Part shown: piece by piece, positions 8,492 through 17,648 of the stretch
Numbering within the stretch: position 1 is the stretch's first letter
Layout of the letters: the number at the start of each line of letters is the position of its first letter
NCBI RefSeq assembly: GCF_008638365.1
Contig: NZ_ML703337.1
Coordinates: forward strand, 29,830 to 93,829
Direction of reading: 5' to 3'
Source: Nocardiopsis quinghaiensis
Lineage (GTDB): Bacteria; Actinomycetota; Actinomycetes; Streptosporangiales; Streptosporangiaceae
Length of the DNA stretch: 64,000 nucleotides
The notes under the pieces: generated by a model
The model's database searches: none
Told to the model about the DNA's origin: nothing
The model's input: the letters and a program-made list of their open reading frames with translations, nothing else
Program-made: the position numbers and the translations under genes

Positions 8492-9097
8492 ATGGGCGTG
8501 AGCGGGGGAACGGGCGCGGACGTGAGCGGGCCCGCGGCCGCCGGGGCGGAACCGGTGCGCCTGGTGCGGTTGGACCGGCGCACCCCGGAGACGGCCCTGC
8601 TGCGGCGGGCCGTGCTCCGGCACCGCCTGCCGCCCGGCCAGCGCGGGCACGTGAAGCCCCCGGTGACCACCCTTCCCGCCGCCGACGCCGATCCGGCCCG
8701 CACCCCCTTCGCCGTCACCGCCGCCGGGCTCCCCGTCGCCGACGCCGCCGGGGCCCGTGCCGTCTGCGCGGGGTTCGGTGTCCTGGACCGGGCCGTGCAC
8801 GTCCGCGACCTGGTCCCCGACCCGGCGCGCGCCGTGCTGCTGCGCGCCTTCTACCTCACCACGGCCTGGCAGGGCCGGGGCGTGGGACGGGCCGTGTGCT
8901 CCGCCCCGCTGCTGGACCGGCTGGCCTCCGACGTGGCCCCGCACGCCACCGAACTGGTGCTGTGCGTCAACGAGGCCAACCACGCCGCGTCGCGCGTCTA
9001 CCGCGCCGCCGGGTTCGCCTTCACCGGGCACCGACTCCTGGACGGGACGGGAGAGACGCAGTCGGTGATGACCCGCCCCCTGGCCACGGAGGACTGA
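8492..9097 (+). CDS. GNAT family N-acetyltransferase
   Basis: The C-terminal half carries the GNAT acetyl-CoA-binding signature QGRGVGRAV, followed by a conserved NEANHAASRVYRAAGFAFTG tail. The N-terminal half is Ala/Gly-rich and less conserved. I chose the ATG at 8492 because GGGAG lies seven bases upstream; an in-frame start at 8405 would add 29 residues without a better ribosome site. The family acetylates small molecules or protein N-termini, and nothing nearby indicates the substrate. Length from 8492 is 201 residues. Confidence 0.75.
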   Translation: MGVSGGTGADVSGPAAAGAEPVRLVRLDRRTPETALLRRAVLRHRLPPGQRGHVKPPVTTLPAADADPARTPFAVTAAGLPVADAAGARAVCAGFGVLDRAVHVRDLVPDPARAVLLRAFYLTTAWQGRGVGRAVCSAPLLDRLASDVAPHATELVLCVNEANHAASRVYRAAGFAFTGHRLLDGTGETQSVMTRPLATED

Positions 9098-9180
9098 GCG
9101 GGGCGCGGGGACCCGCGGCGGCCCCGGGCCGGGGCCCGCGGGAAGGGACCGTCCGGGTCGGGAGCGTCTACCCTGGCAGC

Positions 9181-9870
9181 ATGGCGGAGTTCCGGATCAG
9201 TAGCGACGACGACCAGGTCGACCTGCGCAGGATGGCGACGGCGTTGGCCGAGTCCCAGGGCTGGGCACGCGAGGAGGTCAGCGTCTGGGACAACCGCCGG
9301 GGCGAGGTGGTCGTGACGGTGGACGACTCGTTGCTGCGCAAGCCCGAGGCCGATCCGCTGCACCGTCCCCGGCACACCCCGCGCGACGTGCACAACGCCT
9401 GCGAGACGCTGCACCGCGAGGACGCCTCGCTGCACCGGGTGGACTTCCGGGTGCTGCGGGACGAGACCGCGCGGTTCTTCTCGGCCGGGTGGACCGTCGC
9501 CGACGTGCTGCACGCCCTGGGCCACCGTCCCGACGGCCTGCCCTGGCCCAGCGGCCCGGACCACCGGGGCACCGCATGGCTGCGCGCCCGCATGAAGGCG
9601 TGGCGGACCCCCAACGGCGACATCCGTCCCTCCAAGTCGCAGGAGGCCGCCCAACTGCGGGTGATCAGCCGGGCGGGCCTGCCCATGGACATCGGGCTGC
9701 CCGAGGACACGGAGATGTCGCAGCGCCCGGTGGCCAGCCCGTCGGTGGCACGGTCGGCGGCCGACGACGCGCGAAGGCTCATGCGGCAGAACTCCCGGAC
9801 CACCACCGACTCCCTCGCCCACCGCGACCGCACCTCGGCCCACATCACCCGCCGGGACGGCCACCGCTAG
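9181..9870 (+). CDS. Conserved hypothetical protein
   Basis: I do not recognise this 229-residue protein. It is hydrophilic, rich in Arg and Asp, has no membrane segment or signal peptide, and begins MAEFRISSDDDQVDLRRMATALAESQGW. A middle segment (about residues 100-150) with GWTVADVLHALGHRPDGLPW and AWLRARMKAW could form a small helical DNA- or protein-binding unit. The ATG at 9181 starts the protein-like region; the upstream open frame is compositional. Its 3' end overlaps the convergent DUF418 gene by 26 bp. Confidence 0.7.
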   Translation: MAEFRISSDDDQVDLRRMATALAESQGWAREEVSVWDNRRGEVVVTVDDSLLRKPEADPLHRPRHTPRDVHNACETLHREDASLHRVDFRVLRDETARFFSAGWTVADVLHALGHRPDGLPWPSGPDHRGTAWLRARMKAWRTPNGDIRPSKSQEAAQLRVISRAGLPMDIGLPEDTEMSQRPVASPSVARSAADDARRLMRQNSRTTTDSLAHRDRTSAHITRRDGHR

Positions 9871-11125
9871 GGCCGCCGGCCGCCCTGCGCTCCTCCATGA
9901 GTGAGACCGCGCCGTTGGCCGCCTCCCCGAGGACGATCTCGGCCGGCCCCCTGCCCACGACCAGCCGCCAGAGGGTGGCGAAGAGCAGGGATCCGAGGAA
10001 GAACCACTCCAACAGCCAGGGCTGGCGCCACTCGAATCCGGAGACGGAGATGACCACCGACAGGGCCAGGACGTGCCCGGTGTAGACGGTCAGCGGCATC
10101 CGGCCGACCGAGGTCAGCGGGTACATGAGGAGGCGGAGGCGGTCGCACAGGAACATGCACACCACCAGCACCACGAGTCCCTGGCCGACCGCCTCGGCCA
10201 TCTCGAAGGTGGTGCCGGTGTGAGGCGTGCCGACCGCCAGCCACCACCAGGAGTCGGTGGGCACCTGCCCGGAGATCGACTCCATCTCGTCGGTCACCGC
10301 GTAGCGCACCTCCTCCACCACCGCCGGGTCGGTGACCGTGTCGGGGGGCAGCCCGGTCAGGGAGGGGCCGCTGGCCTCCACCAGCCGGTCCAGGCCGCCC
10401 AGGGGGTACAGCAGCAGCCAGGAACCCGCGTGGCCGAACACCAGCAGTACGGCGCCGACGGCCAGCAGGCGTAGCCGCACCGCGAGAGCGGTCAGGTCCA
10501 GGCGGCCCACCGCCATCCCGGCGAAGACGTAGACCATGAAGGTGATCGCCGGGTAGTAGCCGGTCAGGAAGAACTCGGTGAAGGACGTGACCGCCCCCGT
10601 GCGCGGGACGGACGGGAAGAAGCTGTCCCGCAGCAGGAACGAGACCGGCGGACCGACCACCGCCAGGGCTCCCGCCACGGTCCACAGCATGCCCGAACGC
10701 AGTCTGAGCAGCGGCAGCGCCAGAACGAAGAAGCCCGCGTAGTAGGTGAGGATGATGGCGACCGGGACCGCCATGAGGTCCAGCAGGAGGCCGAGCACGC
10801 CGATGAGCGCCGCGCGGGTGAGGATGCGCACGCCCGCTCTGCGCAGTGGTTCGCCGCCCACCGGGTCGGTGCGTCCGGTCATCATGGCCAGGGAGACCCC
10901 CGCCAGGAGGGCGAAGAGCGCCGAGGAGTTGCCCCGCACGATGCTGTGCAGGTCCCAGGCGTAGTTCTCGGGCGACAGGAAGCCCATCGAGTCCACGCCG
11001 AGGTGGACGACGAACATCCCGAGGACCGCGAGGGCGCGCGCCGCGTCGATGCCGTCGATCCGAAGCTTCGGGGAGGGCGCGCCCACCGGCGCGGCGGAGG
11101 TGTCGTCAGACCGGTTCTGTGCCAC
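9845..11125 (-). CDS. DUF418 / HGSNAT-like multispanning membrane protein
   Basis: This is a polytopic membrane protein of about 426 residues with roughly ten hydrophobic segments. It opens with RIDGIDAARALAVLGMFVVHLG, typical of the DUF1624/HGSNAT-like acyltransferase fold, and closes with the DUF418-type RMPLTVYTGHVLALSVVIS and GSLLFATLWRLVVGRGPAE. Members are thought to act as membrane acyltransferases or transporters, and no substrate can be assigned. The GTG at 11125 is preceded seven bases upstream by TAGCCT, a good -10 for a leaderless message. A GTG at 11197 would add 24 unconvincing residues. Confidence 0.78.
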   Translation of the reverse strand: MAQNRSDDTSAAPVGAPSPKLRIDGIDAARALAVLGMFVVHLGVDSMGFLSPENYAWDLHSIVRGNSSALFALLAGVSLAMMTGRTDPVGGEPLRRAGVRILTRAALIGVLGLLLDLMAVPVAIILTYYAGFFVLALPLLRLRSGMLWTVAGALAVVGPPVSFLLRDSFFPSVPRTGAVTSFTEFFLTGYYPAITFMVYVFAGMAVGRLDLTALAVRLRLLAVGAVLLVFGHAGSWLLLYPLGGLDRLVEASGPSLTGLPPDTVTDPAVVEEVRYAVTDEMESISGQVPTDSWWWLAVGTPHTGTTFEMAEAVGQGLVVLVVCMFLCDRLRLLMYPLTSVGRMPLTVYTGHVLALSVVISVSGFEWRQPWLLEWFFLGSLLFATLWRLVVGRGPAEIVLGEAANGAVSLMEERRAAGGPSGGRPGG

Positions 11126-11291
11126 GTCCGTCAGGCTATGCCCCCGCGCGACACCGCAACAATGAACGGCTTCCCCCAGGTGGCCGGAGACGGCCACGAG
11201 CGGGCCGCGGGGGAACGGTTCCTCCGTCCCCTCGCGGCGCCCGGGCCGCTGGAGGCGGAGACCGTCCCCCGGCCCGGCGCTCCGGGTTCCC

Positions 11292-13289
11292 CTACTCCTC
11301 CTTCAGGGCGCTGAAGGAGTCGAGTGCCTCGGGGTTGGCCAGCGAGTCGCGGCTGGCGACCCTGTCGGGGTCCTCTCCCATGAGGATGCGCTTGACCGGC
11401 ACCTCCAGGGCCTTGCCCGACAGGGTGCGGGGGACCGCGCTGATGGCGCGGACACGGTCGGGAACGTGGCGGGGGGAGCAGTCGGTGCGGATACGGCGGG
11501 CGATCTCCTTGGGGAGGTCGCCCTCGAGGTCGGCGCCCTCGCGCAGGACGGTGAACAGCTCGATCCTGGAGGAGCCGTCGGGCTGGGGCACGTCCACGAC
11601 GAGGGCGTCGACGACCTCGTCGAGGGCGAGGACGGCACGGTAGATCTCACTGGTGCCCATGCGTACGCCGCCGCGGTTGATGGTGGAGTCGGAGCGGCCG
11701 TAGATGACGGCGGTGCCGCGGTCGGTGATCTCGATCCAGTCGCCGTGGCGCCAGATGCCCGGATAGACGGAGAAGTAGCTGTCGCGGAGGCGCTCGCCGC
11801 TGTCGTCCCCCCAGAGGAAGAGGGGCATGGACGGGGCCGGCTGGGTGACGACGAGTTCGCCGACCTCGTTGACGAGTTCCCTGCCGTCGGGGTCCCAGGA
11901 GGCGACGGCCATGCCGAGGGCACGGGACTGGATCTCGCCCTCGTGGACCGGCAGGGTGGGCGTGCCGCCGACCAGGCAGCTGCACACGTCGGTGCCGCCG
12001 GAGGTGGAGAACAGCCAGAGGTCCTCGCCGAACTCGTCGTAGACCCAGGCGAAGGCCTCGGGGCTGAGCGGGGATCCGGTGGAGCCGATGGCCTTGAGCC
12101 CGGACAGGTCGCGGCCCCGGCGGGGACTGACGCCCTCCTTCATGCAGGAGGAGAGGAACCCGGCGCTGGTGCCGAAGACGGTGGCCCCGGCGTCGGCGGC
12201 GAGGTCCCACAGGGCTCCCAGGTCGGGGGCCGCGGGGCTGCCGTCGTACAGGACGATGGAGGCCTTGGTCAGCAGGACGCTGACCAGGAAGTTCCACATC
12301 ATCCAGCCGGTGGTGGTGAACCAGAAGACCCGGTCGTGCTCCTGGGCGTCCAGGTGCAGGTGCAGGTTCTTGAGCTGTTCGAGGAGGATGCCGCCGTGCC
12401 CCTGGACGATGGCCTTGGGCAGGCCGGTGGTGCCCGAGGAGTAGAGCACCCACAGGGGGTGGTCGAAGGGGACGGGGGTGAACTCCAGCGCGGCTCCGGC
12501 TCCGGACTCCTCCAGCCGGCCCCAGGGGAGGGCGCCGTCGGGGGCGTCGCCGCCCGGGTGGAGGTAGTCGAGGAGGACGGTGTGCTCGACGGTGGGCAGA
12601 GCCGTGCGCAGTTCCTCCACGACCGGGCGGCGGTCGAAGTCCTTGCCGCCGTAGCGGTAGCCGTCGACGGCGAGGAGGACCTTGGGCTCGATCTGCGCGA
12701 AGCGGTCGATGACGCTGCGCACGCCGAAGTCCGGTGAGCAGGAGGACCAGACGGCGCCGAGGGAGGCCACGGCGTAGAACGCGGCGGCGGTCTCGGGCAG
12801 GTTGGGCAGGTAGGCGACCACGCGGTCGCCGGGGCCCACGCCGAGTTCGCGCAGTCCGGCGGCGATGGCGGCGGTCCGGCGGCGCAGTTCGCCCCAGGTC
12901 CACTCCCCCAGGGGCCGCAGCTCGGTGGCGTGCCGGATGGCGACGCGGTCGTCGTCACGGCCCTCGAAGACGTGCTGGACGTAGTTGAGGGTGGCGCCGG
13001 GGAACCACTCGGCTCCGGGCATGGTCCGCTCGCCCAGGACCCGCTCGTAGGGGGTCTCGGAGCGGACGCCGTAGTACTCCCAGATCGACTCCCAGAAGCC
13101 GTCGACGTCGGTGACCGACCAGCGCCACAGGGAGTCGTAGTCGAAGGACGCGGGAGTGGCGTCCCCCTCTCCGAAGGACCGGACTCCCTTGTTCTCCGCG
13201 GCCCACCGGGCGAACGCGACGATGTTGGAGGAGGCGATCCTCTCCTCGTCGGGCTGCCAGAGCACACGGGGCACGCTGCTCTCCGTCAT
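11292..13289 (-). CDS. Acetoacetate-CoA ligase (acetoacetyl-CoA synthetase)
   Basis: This 665-residue ANL-superfamily enzyme activates acetoacetate with ATP and CoA. It has the N-terminal ACS domain (SLWRWSVTDVDGFWESIWEYYGV), the AMP-binding P-loop LYSSGTTGLPKAIVQ, the GWMMWNFLVS segment and the C-terminal SGKALEVPVKRIL. Length and N-terminus match the acetoacetyl-CoA synthetase branch rather than acetyl-CoA synthetase. The ATG at 13289 follows GGGAAGG, and the 37 codons upstream look non-coding. A role in ketone-body or leucine-derived acetoacetate use would fit the carboxylase operon at 18.8-23.7 kb, but the two are not adjacent. Confidence 0.92.
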   Translation of the reverse strand: MTESSVPRVLWQPDEERIASSNIVAFARWAAENKGVRSFGEGDATPASFDYDSLWRWSVTDVDGFWESIWEYYGVRSETPYERVLGERTMPGAEWFPGATLNYVQHVFEGRDDDRVAIRHATELRPLGEWTWGELRRRTAAIAAGLRELGVGPGDRVVAYLPNLPETAAAFYAVASLGAVWSSCSPDFGVRSVIDRFAQIEPKVLLAVDGYRYGGKDFDRRPVVEELRTALPTVEHTVLLDYLHPGGDAPDGALPWGRLEESGAGAALEFTPVPFDHPLWVLYSSGTTGLPKAIVQGHGGILLEQLKNLHLHLDAQEHDRVFWFTTTGWMMWNFLVSVLLTKASIVLYDGSPAAPDLGALWDLAADAGATVFGTSAGFLSSCMKEGVSPRRGRDLSGLKAIGSTGSPLSPEAFAWVYDEFGEDLWLFSTSGGTDVCSCLVGGTPTLPVHEGEIQSRALGMAVASWDPDGRELVNEVGELVVTQPAPSMPLFLWGDDSGERLRDSYFSVYPGIWRHGDWIEITDRGTAVIYGRSDSTINRGGVRMGTSEIYRAVLALDEVVDALVVDVPQPDGSSRIELFTVLREGADLEGDLPKEIARRIRTDCSPRHVPDRVRAISAVPRTLSGKALEVPVKRILMGEDPDRVASRDSLANPEALDSFSALKEE

Positions 13290-13362
13290 TGGCCCGCCTT
13301 CCCATTCGCGTGGCTGTGTGTTGCTGCGGGACCCATCTAACAACACCCCGCGAACGCGGCGA

Positions 13363-13395
13363 CGCCCCGGCCTCGGGTTGGCGGGGGCCGGGGCG
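13363..13395. terminator. Hairpin between HAD phosphatase and acetoacetyl-CoA synthetase genes
   Basis: CGCCCCGGCC (13363-13372) pairs perfectly with GGCCGGGGCG (13386-13395) around a 13-nt loop, about 130 bp past the HAD gene stop. It is a plausible terminator for that gene; no T-run follows. Confidence 0.5.
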
Positions 13396-13524
13396 CGCAC
13401 CGAGTGCGCAGGTCACCGGAGGGGAGCCGTGTCCGTGGGAAGTCCACACGGCGGCGGGCGGGAGGGCGTGGGAGCCCTCCATTGACATATGGGCCGGGGC
13501 CTCGGAAGGCCGGGTCCGGAGGGC

Positions 13525-14199
13525 TCAGGCCTCGCGCAGCGCGGCCACGGCGGCCACCGGGGAGTCGACCACGAGGGAGCCGGTCGCCTCCAACCGGTCG
13601 CGGGACATCAGGCCGGTGGCGACCAGGACGGAGCGGGCCCCGGCCTCGCGGGCGGCGCGGGCGTCGTCGTCGATGTCGCCGACCAGCACGACCCGGGACG
13701 GGTCGATGCCCTGCAGGTCGAGGTGGCGCACCAGGTGCTCCGCCTTGGAGTCGTGCTCGGTCTCGAACCGGCGGCCGTCCACCCGGGTGAAGTGGGGGTT
13801 CAGTCCGCGCTCGGTGATGAGAGGCACCAGGTGCTCGTGCGAGGCCATGGACAGCAGGGACTGGGTTCCCCCGTTCCGGGCCCACTCGTGCAGCACGTCG
13901 GGAACGCCCACGCTCAGCTCGCAGGAGGGCAGGTGCTCCTGGTACCTGCTGTCGTAGAGCTGCTCGACCCGCTCCCACTCGCCGTCCTCCAGGGCACGTC
14001 CGAGGAGCTCCTCGTAGCAGGGGACGAGGGGGCGCCGGAAGACGGAGCGCCAGTAGTCCATCTCCACGGGGTCGCGGCCGAACAGCTCGCACACGGCGTT
14101 CACCGCCGCGAGGTTGGCGTGGTTGTCGTCCAGGAGGGTGCCGTTCCAGTCCCAGACGATGTGGGTGGTGTCGTGTCGGTCAAAAGTCGTCTCAGCCAT
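13525..14199 (-). CDS. HAD-superfamily hydrolase, phosphoglycolate-phosphatase-like
   Basis: This 224-residue protein carries HAD motif I as VWDWNGTLLDDN, motif II in LSMASHEHL, a motif III lysine (DSKAEHLVRHL) and motif IV VVLVGDIDDDARAAREAG. Motif I reads D-W-N instead of the usual D-x-D, so the second aspartate (general acid/base) is Asn; a subset of actinobacterial HAD proteins share this DWNGT form. The cap domain lies at about residues 25-85. I chose the ATG at 14199 because TAAAGT sits seven bases upstream as a leaderless -10. A GTG three codons earlier is possible. The substrate is unknown. Confidence 0.85.
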   Translation of the reverse strand: MAETTFDRHDTTHIVWDWNGTLLDDNHANLAAVNAVCELFGRDPVEMDYWRSVFRRPLVPCYEELLGRALEDGEWERVEQLYDSRYQEHLPSCELSVGVPDVLHEWARNGGTQSLLSMASHEHLVPLITERGLNPHFTRVDGRRFETEHDSKAEHLVRHLDLQGIDPSRVVLVGDIDDDARAAREAGARSVLVATGLMSRDRLEATGSLVVDSPVAAVAALREA

Positions 14200-14268
14200 T
14201 GGCTGCACTTTACGGGCACTCGTCCGGGTACGGATATGCGTTCTACACCACCTCGGCCCGGGCCCACG

Positions 14269-14922
14269 TCACTCCGGACCCGCGCCGCCGACCCGGCGGT
14301 GCTCCCCGTCCTCGCGCCGTTCGCGGCGCAGGCGTCGCCCGCGCCGTGCCGCCCACACACCGGCCAGCACCATGAGCGGGAACACGACGAGGACGAGGAC
14401 GGGCAGCAGGAGGGCCGCCAGCGAGGTGACGAGGCTGGCCGCGTCCTCCAGGAAGGAGACGGCCGGGGCGGCGCAGCCGGCGGTCATGGTGTTGACGACC
14501 GGCCGGGCCAGGGCCTTGACCAGGTGGAAGAGCAGGGCGATGACCACGCCCGCGACGACCGGCCCCCAGGAGGCCCCCTCCCCCGCGGCGGTACCGGACG
14601 CGGCGCCGGTGATCTCGGTGAGTTCGGTGAGTTCCACGGCGGAGGCGCCCGCACCGAAGGTGATTCCGCCGGAGGTGGGGCGCACGACGGTCTGGAGGAC
14701 GTCGTTGGCGCTGTCGAACGCGGGCACCTTGTCGGCGACGAACTCCACGACCAGCAGCACGGTGAGGACCACGAGGGTGACGGGGTGCTCGATCCACTGC
14801 CAGGACTCGCCGAGCGGGACCAGGTCGGTGAAGCGGGCGATCAGCCCGACCGCCAGGAGGGGGATGTAGGCGTTGAGCCCCGCGGCGGAGGCCAGGCCCA
14901 GACCCGTGAGTGTGGCGAACAT
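14269..14922 (-). CDS. DUF4126 family membrane protein
   Basis: The 217-residue product starts MFATLTGLGLASAAGLNAYIPLLAVGL and continues with VEFVADKVPAFDSANDVLQTVVRP and GGITFGA, the signature of DUF4126 integral membrane proteins. Five to six hydrophobic segments are visible and the C-terminus is basic (RRGRRLRRERRED). GAAGGA precedes the ATG. The function of the family is not established; the glycine-rich membrane helices are suggestive of a transport role only. Confidence 0.82.
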   Translation of the reverse strand: MFATLTGLGLASAAGLNAYIPLLAVGLIARFTDLVPLGESWQWIEHPVTLVVLTVLLVVEFVADKVPAFDSANDVLQTVVRPTSGGITFGAGASAVELTELTEITGAASGTAAGEGASWGPVVAGVVIALLFHLVKALARPVVNTMTAGCAAPAVSFLEDAASLVTSLAALLLPVLVLVVFPLMVLAGVWAARRGRRLRRERREDGEHRRVGGAGPE

Positions 14923-15030
14923 GCGCTTCCTTCTGTGCTCCGGAGGGGGCGGGACCGCGCGGTTCCCGCCCCGGCGCCCGTGTACCCGTGTTGACGCTCG
15001 TGGAGCACGTGAGGTTTCGCCTTTCGGTGC

Positions 15031-15276
15031 CTACTGCCGGTAGTTCTCGACCTCGGAGGCGGGCCGGACCTCGGCCTCGTCGGGATCCTGGTCGAACTCG
15101 CCGCGGGCCCGCCGCTGCCGGAGCAGGTCCCAGCACTGGTCGAGCGCCGTCTCGACCTCCCGCATACGGGTGCGCTCGCCCGGGCCCAGCCCCTCGGAGG
15201 TGGAGCGGAGCGTGTGCTCCTCGTCGATCAGCCCTCGGATGGTGGCCATGATGTCGTTCTCGACCCTGTCGTTCAT
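15031..15276 (-). CDS. DUF2630 family small protein
   Basis: This 81-residue hydrophilic protein (MNDRVENDIMATIRGLIDEEHTLR, then GERTRMREVETALDQCWDLLRQRRA) matches the DUF2630 pattern: one long helical hairpin ending in a short acidic tail (NYRQ). Function is unknown. The open frame extends upstream, but the conserved N-terminus begins at the ATG at 15276. It is about 110 bp upstream of the DUF4126 gene on the same strand. Confidence 0.8.
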   Translation of the reverse strand: MNDRVENDIMATIRGLIDEEHTLRSTSEGLGPGERTRMREVETALDQCWDLLRQRRARGEFDQDPDEAEVRPASEVENYRQ

Positions 15277-15519
15277 ACCGCCATGGTGGGCGCGACCCGG
15301 GAGCCGGGCAAGGACCCCGCACCCGCGATTCACGCGGTCGGGACCCGGCGTTGACGGCCGGCGGCGGGTGCCGGGACCCGGCCGCGGCCCCCGTCCCGGC
15401 GCTCCGGTACCGGCGTCCGCTCCCCGTTCGTCTGGGAAACTCCTGTTACGGCCACATCGGCAACGCGCACCCGCGAGGGGCGCGTACCGGCGGAATGCGT
15501 TCCCACACCCCGTCGTTGG

Positions 15520-15536
15520 ATACCGCGAGGGGGTAT
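15520..15536. promoter_or_regulatory. Candidate CsoR operator
   Basis: ATACC and GGTAT flank a G-rich centre, giving the pseudo-palindromic ATACC-N7-GGTAT form expected of CsoR boxes. It lies 41 bp before the csoR ATG, so the gene is probably autoregulated. Copper would relieve repression. Confidence 0.55.
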
Positions 15537-15576
15537 GGTAATGGCATCTGGGCAGGAACGACACGGAAGCGGGAGC

Positions 15577-15867
15577 ATGGCTGCGACCCACGGTTACAGT
15601 AACGACAAGCAGAACCACATCAACCGGCTGCGCCGTATCGAGGGGCAGATCCGTGGTCTGCAGCGGATGGTCGAGTCCGACCAGTACTGCATCGACATCC
15701 TGACCCAGACCGCGGCGGCGAACAAGGCGCTGCAGTCCTTCGCGCTGTCCATGCTCGACGAACACCTCAAGCACTGTGTGGCCAACGCCGTCGCCAACGG
15801 CGGCGAGGAGGCGGACGAGAAGGTGCGCGAGGCCTCCGACGCGATCGCCCGCCTGGTCCGGTCCTGA
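15577..15867 (+). CDS. csoR: Copper-sensing transcriptional repressor CsoR
   Basis: This 96-residue all-helical DUF156 protein has the Cu(I)-binding triad Cys38 (DQYCIDI), His63 and Cys67 (EHLKHCVAN), spaced as in characterised CsoR proteins. The conserved RLRRIEGQIRGLQRM helix is the DNA-contacting first helix. I preferred the ATG at 15577 to the ATG at 15535, since the latter lies inside the candidate operator and GGAAG is well placed for 15577. No copper ATPase or chaperone gene follows, so its other targets lie elsewhere; a type II NADH dehydrogenase is convergent downstream. Confidence 0.93.
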   Translation: MAATHGYSNDKQNHINRLRRIEGQIRGLQRMVESDQYCIDILTQTAAANKALQSFALSMLDEHLKHCVANAVANGGEEADEKVREASDAIARLVRS

Positions 15868-15881
15868 CCCGCGGCCCGCGT

Positions 15882-15912
15882 GTCGACCAGCCGCTCCCCG
15901 CGACTGGTCGAC
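15882..15912. terminator. Bidirectional hairpin between csoR and ndh
   Basis: GTCGACCAG (15882-15890) pairs with CTGGTCGAC (15904-15912) across a 13-nt loop. It sits between two convergent genes, 14 bp after csoR and 43 bp after ndh, and probably ends both transcripts. Confidence 0.65.
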
Positions 15913-15955
15913 CGGTGCGCGCCGGGGGTGTCCGCACCCGGGCCCGGTACGCCCC

Positions 15956-17332
15956 TCAGGCCTCGCCGTAGCGTTCGCGCAGGTTGTCCAGTAGGCGCGC
16001 GCCCTCCCTGCGCGTGGACTGCGCGTCCAGGTAGTCGACCGCCTCGTTGGCCACGAACGACGAGGGCCGTCCTCCGTCGGCGAATCCCAGGCGCGAGATG
16101 TCGCCGCCGGTGAAGGCCCGGATTCCCCAGTTGCCCAGGATGCGCGCCCGCGCGGTCGCGGAGGGCACCGACAGCATGTGGTAGCCGCGGGTGACGCCCA
16201 GCGCCGGTAGCCCGCTCAGCTCCGTCTGCATGACGCGTGCGAGCGCGTCGTTCCCGCTCAGGTCCACCACCAGGCCCATGTCCCTGTGCCGGAACTCCTT
16301 CATCGGGCGCCCCAGGACGGACGAGACCACGTTCTCGGCGACGGTGGACGCCTGACGCGTGGCGTACTGGGCGGTCGGCGGGCAGTAGTCGCTCTCCTCG
16401 TGCGAGAGGTTGGGCACCGCCGCGGCGTCGCCGATCGCGAACACGTCGTCGAGGCCGGGCACCCGCAGGTCGGAGCCCACCTCCAGGCGGCCCTTCTGGG
16501 TGGGCTTGTCCAGGGTCTCCATCAGCGGGCTGGGCGAGACGCCCGCCGTCCAGATGAGGGTGCGGCAGGGCAGGGCGCGACCGTCGGTGAGGACCACCTT
16601 GTCGGCGGTCACCTCGCGCACGGACACCTCCAACTTGACCTCGATGCCCATGGAGCGCAGCAGGTCGAGCGCCTTGCGGCCGAGGCGGTCACCGAGTTCG
16701 GGCAGTACCTTGGGCGCGATGTCGACCAGGTGCCAGCGGATCACCGAGCGCAGGTCCGGGTAGCGCTTGGCCGCCTCCTCGCACAGGCGCATGAGTGAGG
16801 CCGCGGTCTCCACGCCGGTGTAGCTGCCGCCGACGACGACGAAACGGCAGCGCTCCTCGCGTTCGGCCGGGTCGCGGCTGTCGTTGGCCAGTTCCAGCTG
16901 TGAGAGCACGTGGTCGCGCAGGAGCACCGCCTCGGCCAGGGTCTTGGCGCCGTAGGCGTGCTCGGACAGACCGGGGATGTCGAAGGCCCGGGTGACTCCG
17001 CCGGGAGCCATGACCAACCGGTCGTAGCGGACCGGGGCGAGTTCGCCGGTGGGCCGCCGTACGACGACCACGCGGTCCTGGGTGTCCACACCGATGGCGT
17101 GCCCGGGAATGAGCCTGGTCTGCTTGGTGAGCCGGTGCACGGACATGGCTACCGACTGCGGTGTGAGCAGTCCCGAGGCCACCTGGGGCAACAGCGGGCT
17201 GTAGAGCATGTAGTCGTGCGGCGCGACGAGGGCGATGTCAGCCGCACCCGCCGGAATACGGCGTTCGAGGTGGCGCAGGGTGTGCAGACCGCCAAAACCC
17301 GCGCCGACCACCACGATCCGAGGCCGAGACAT
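15956..17332 (-). CDS. ndh: Type II NADH dehydrogenase (NAD(P)/FAD-dependent oxidoreductase)
   Basis: The 458-residue flavoprotein transfers electrons from NADH to quinone at the membrane without pumping protons. It has the FAD-binding GxGxxG (VVVGAGFGGLHTLRHLE), a second nucleotide-binding VVVGGSYTGVETAASLM, the WTAGVSPSP segment and FAIGDAAAVP near the FAD ribityl. The C-terminal membrane-association region is present (about residues 380-458). GAAGGAG precedes the ATG at 17332. Single-gene transcription is likely, since the neighbours are convergent (csoR) and divergent (a secreted peptide). Confidence 0.88.
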   Translation of the reverse strand: MSRPRIVVVGAGFGGLHTLRHLERRIPAGAADIALVAPHDYMLYSPLLPQVASGLLTPQSVAMSVHRLTKQTRLIPGHAIGVDTQDRVVVVRRPTGELAPVRYDRLVMAPGGVTRAFDIPGLSEHAYGAKTLAEAVLLRDHVLSQLELANDSRDPAEREERCRFVVVGGSYTGVETAASLMRLCEEAAKRYPDLRSVIRWHLVDIAPKVLPELGDRLGRKALDLLRSMGIEVKLEVSVREVTADKVVLTDGRALPCRTLIWTAGVSPSPLMETLDKPTQKGRLEVGSDLRVPGLDDVFAIGDAAAVPNLSHEESDYCPPTAQYATRQASTVAENVVSSVLGRPMKEFRHRDMGLVVDLSGNDALARVMQTELSGLPALGVTRGYHMLSVPSATARARILGNWGIRAFTGGDISRLGFADGGRPSSFVANEAVDYLDAQSTRREGARLLDNLRERYGEA

Positions 17333-17648
17333 ATGTGCAGCGCTCCTTCTCCGTGTCGTGGGGCGGGACGCGCCCTGCGTGCGTCTGTAGCCGAGTGCGT
17401 CCGCAGCCGTTCGGACGCAGCACTACCCACTTCGCCGTGGCCAATGTATGGAGCGGACGGGCCGCCCGCCGGTTTCCGCGCACGGTGTTCCGAGGGCTTT
17501 GCCCGTTCTTGGCGGGCCCTGCGCGAGAACGGGTCCGCGACCGCCCCGAAACTCCCGTACCTGGGGGTTCGTGGACACTAGTGACCTTGTGTTACAGAAT
17601 CATCACGGAAAGTACTGGAGTCTGACTCGGAAGGAGTCGTGAACACCT
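17333..17648. other. Divergent intergenic region upstream of ndh
   Basis: No gene is supported here. The last 60 bases before the secreted-protein gene are relatively AT-rich and probably hold its promoter. I see no recognisable operator. Confidence 0.4.
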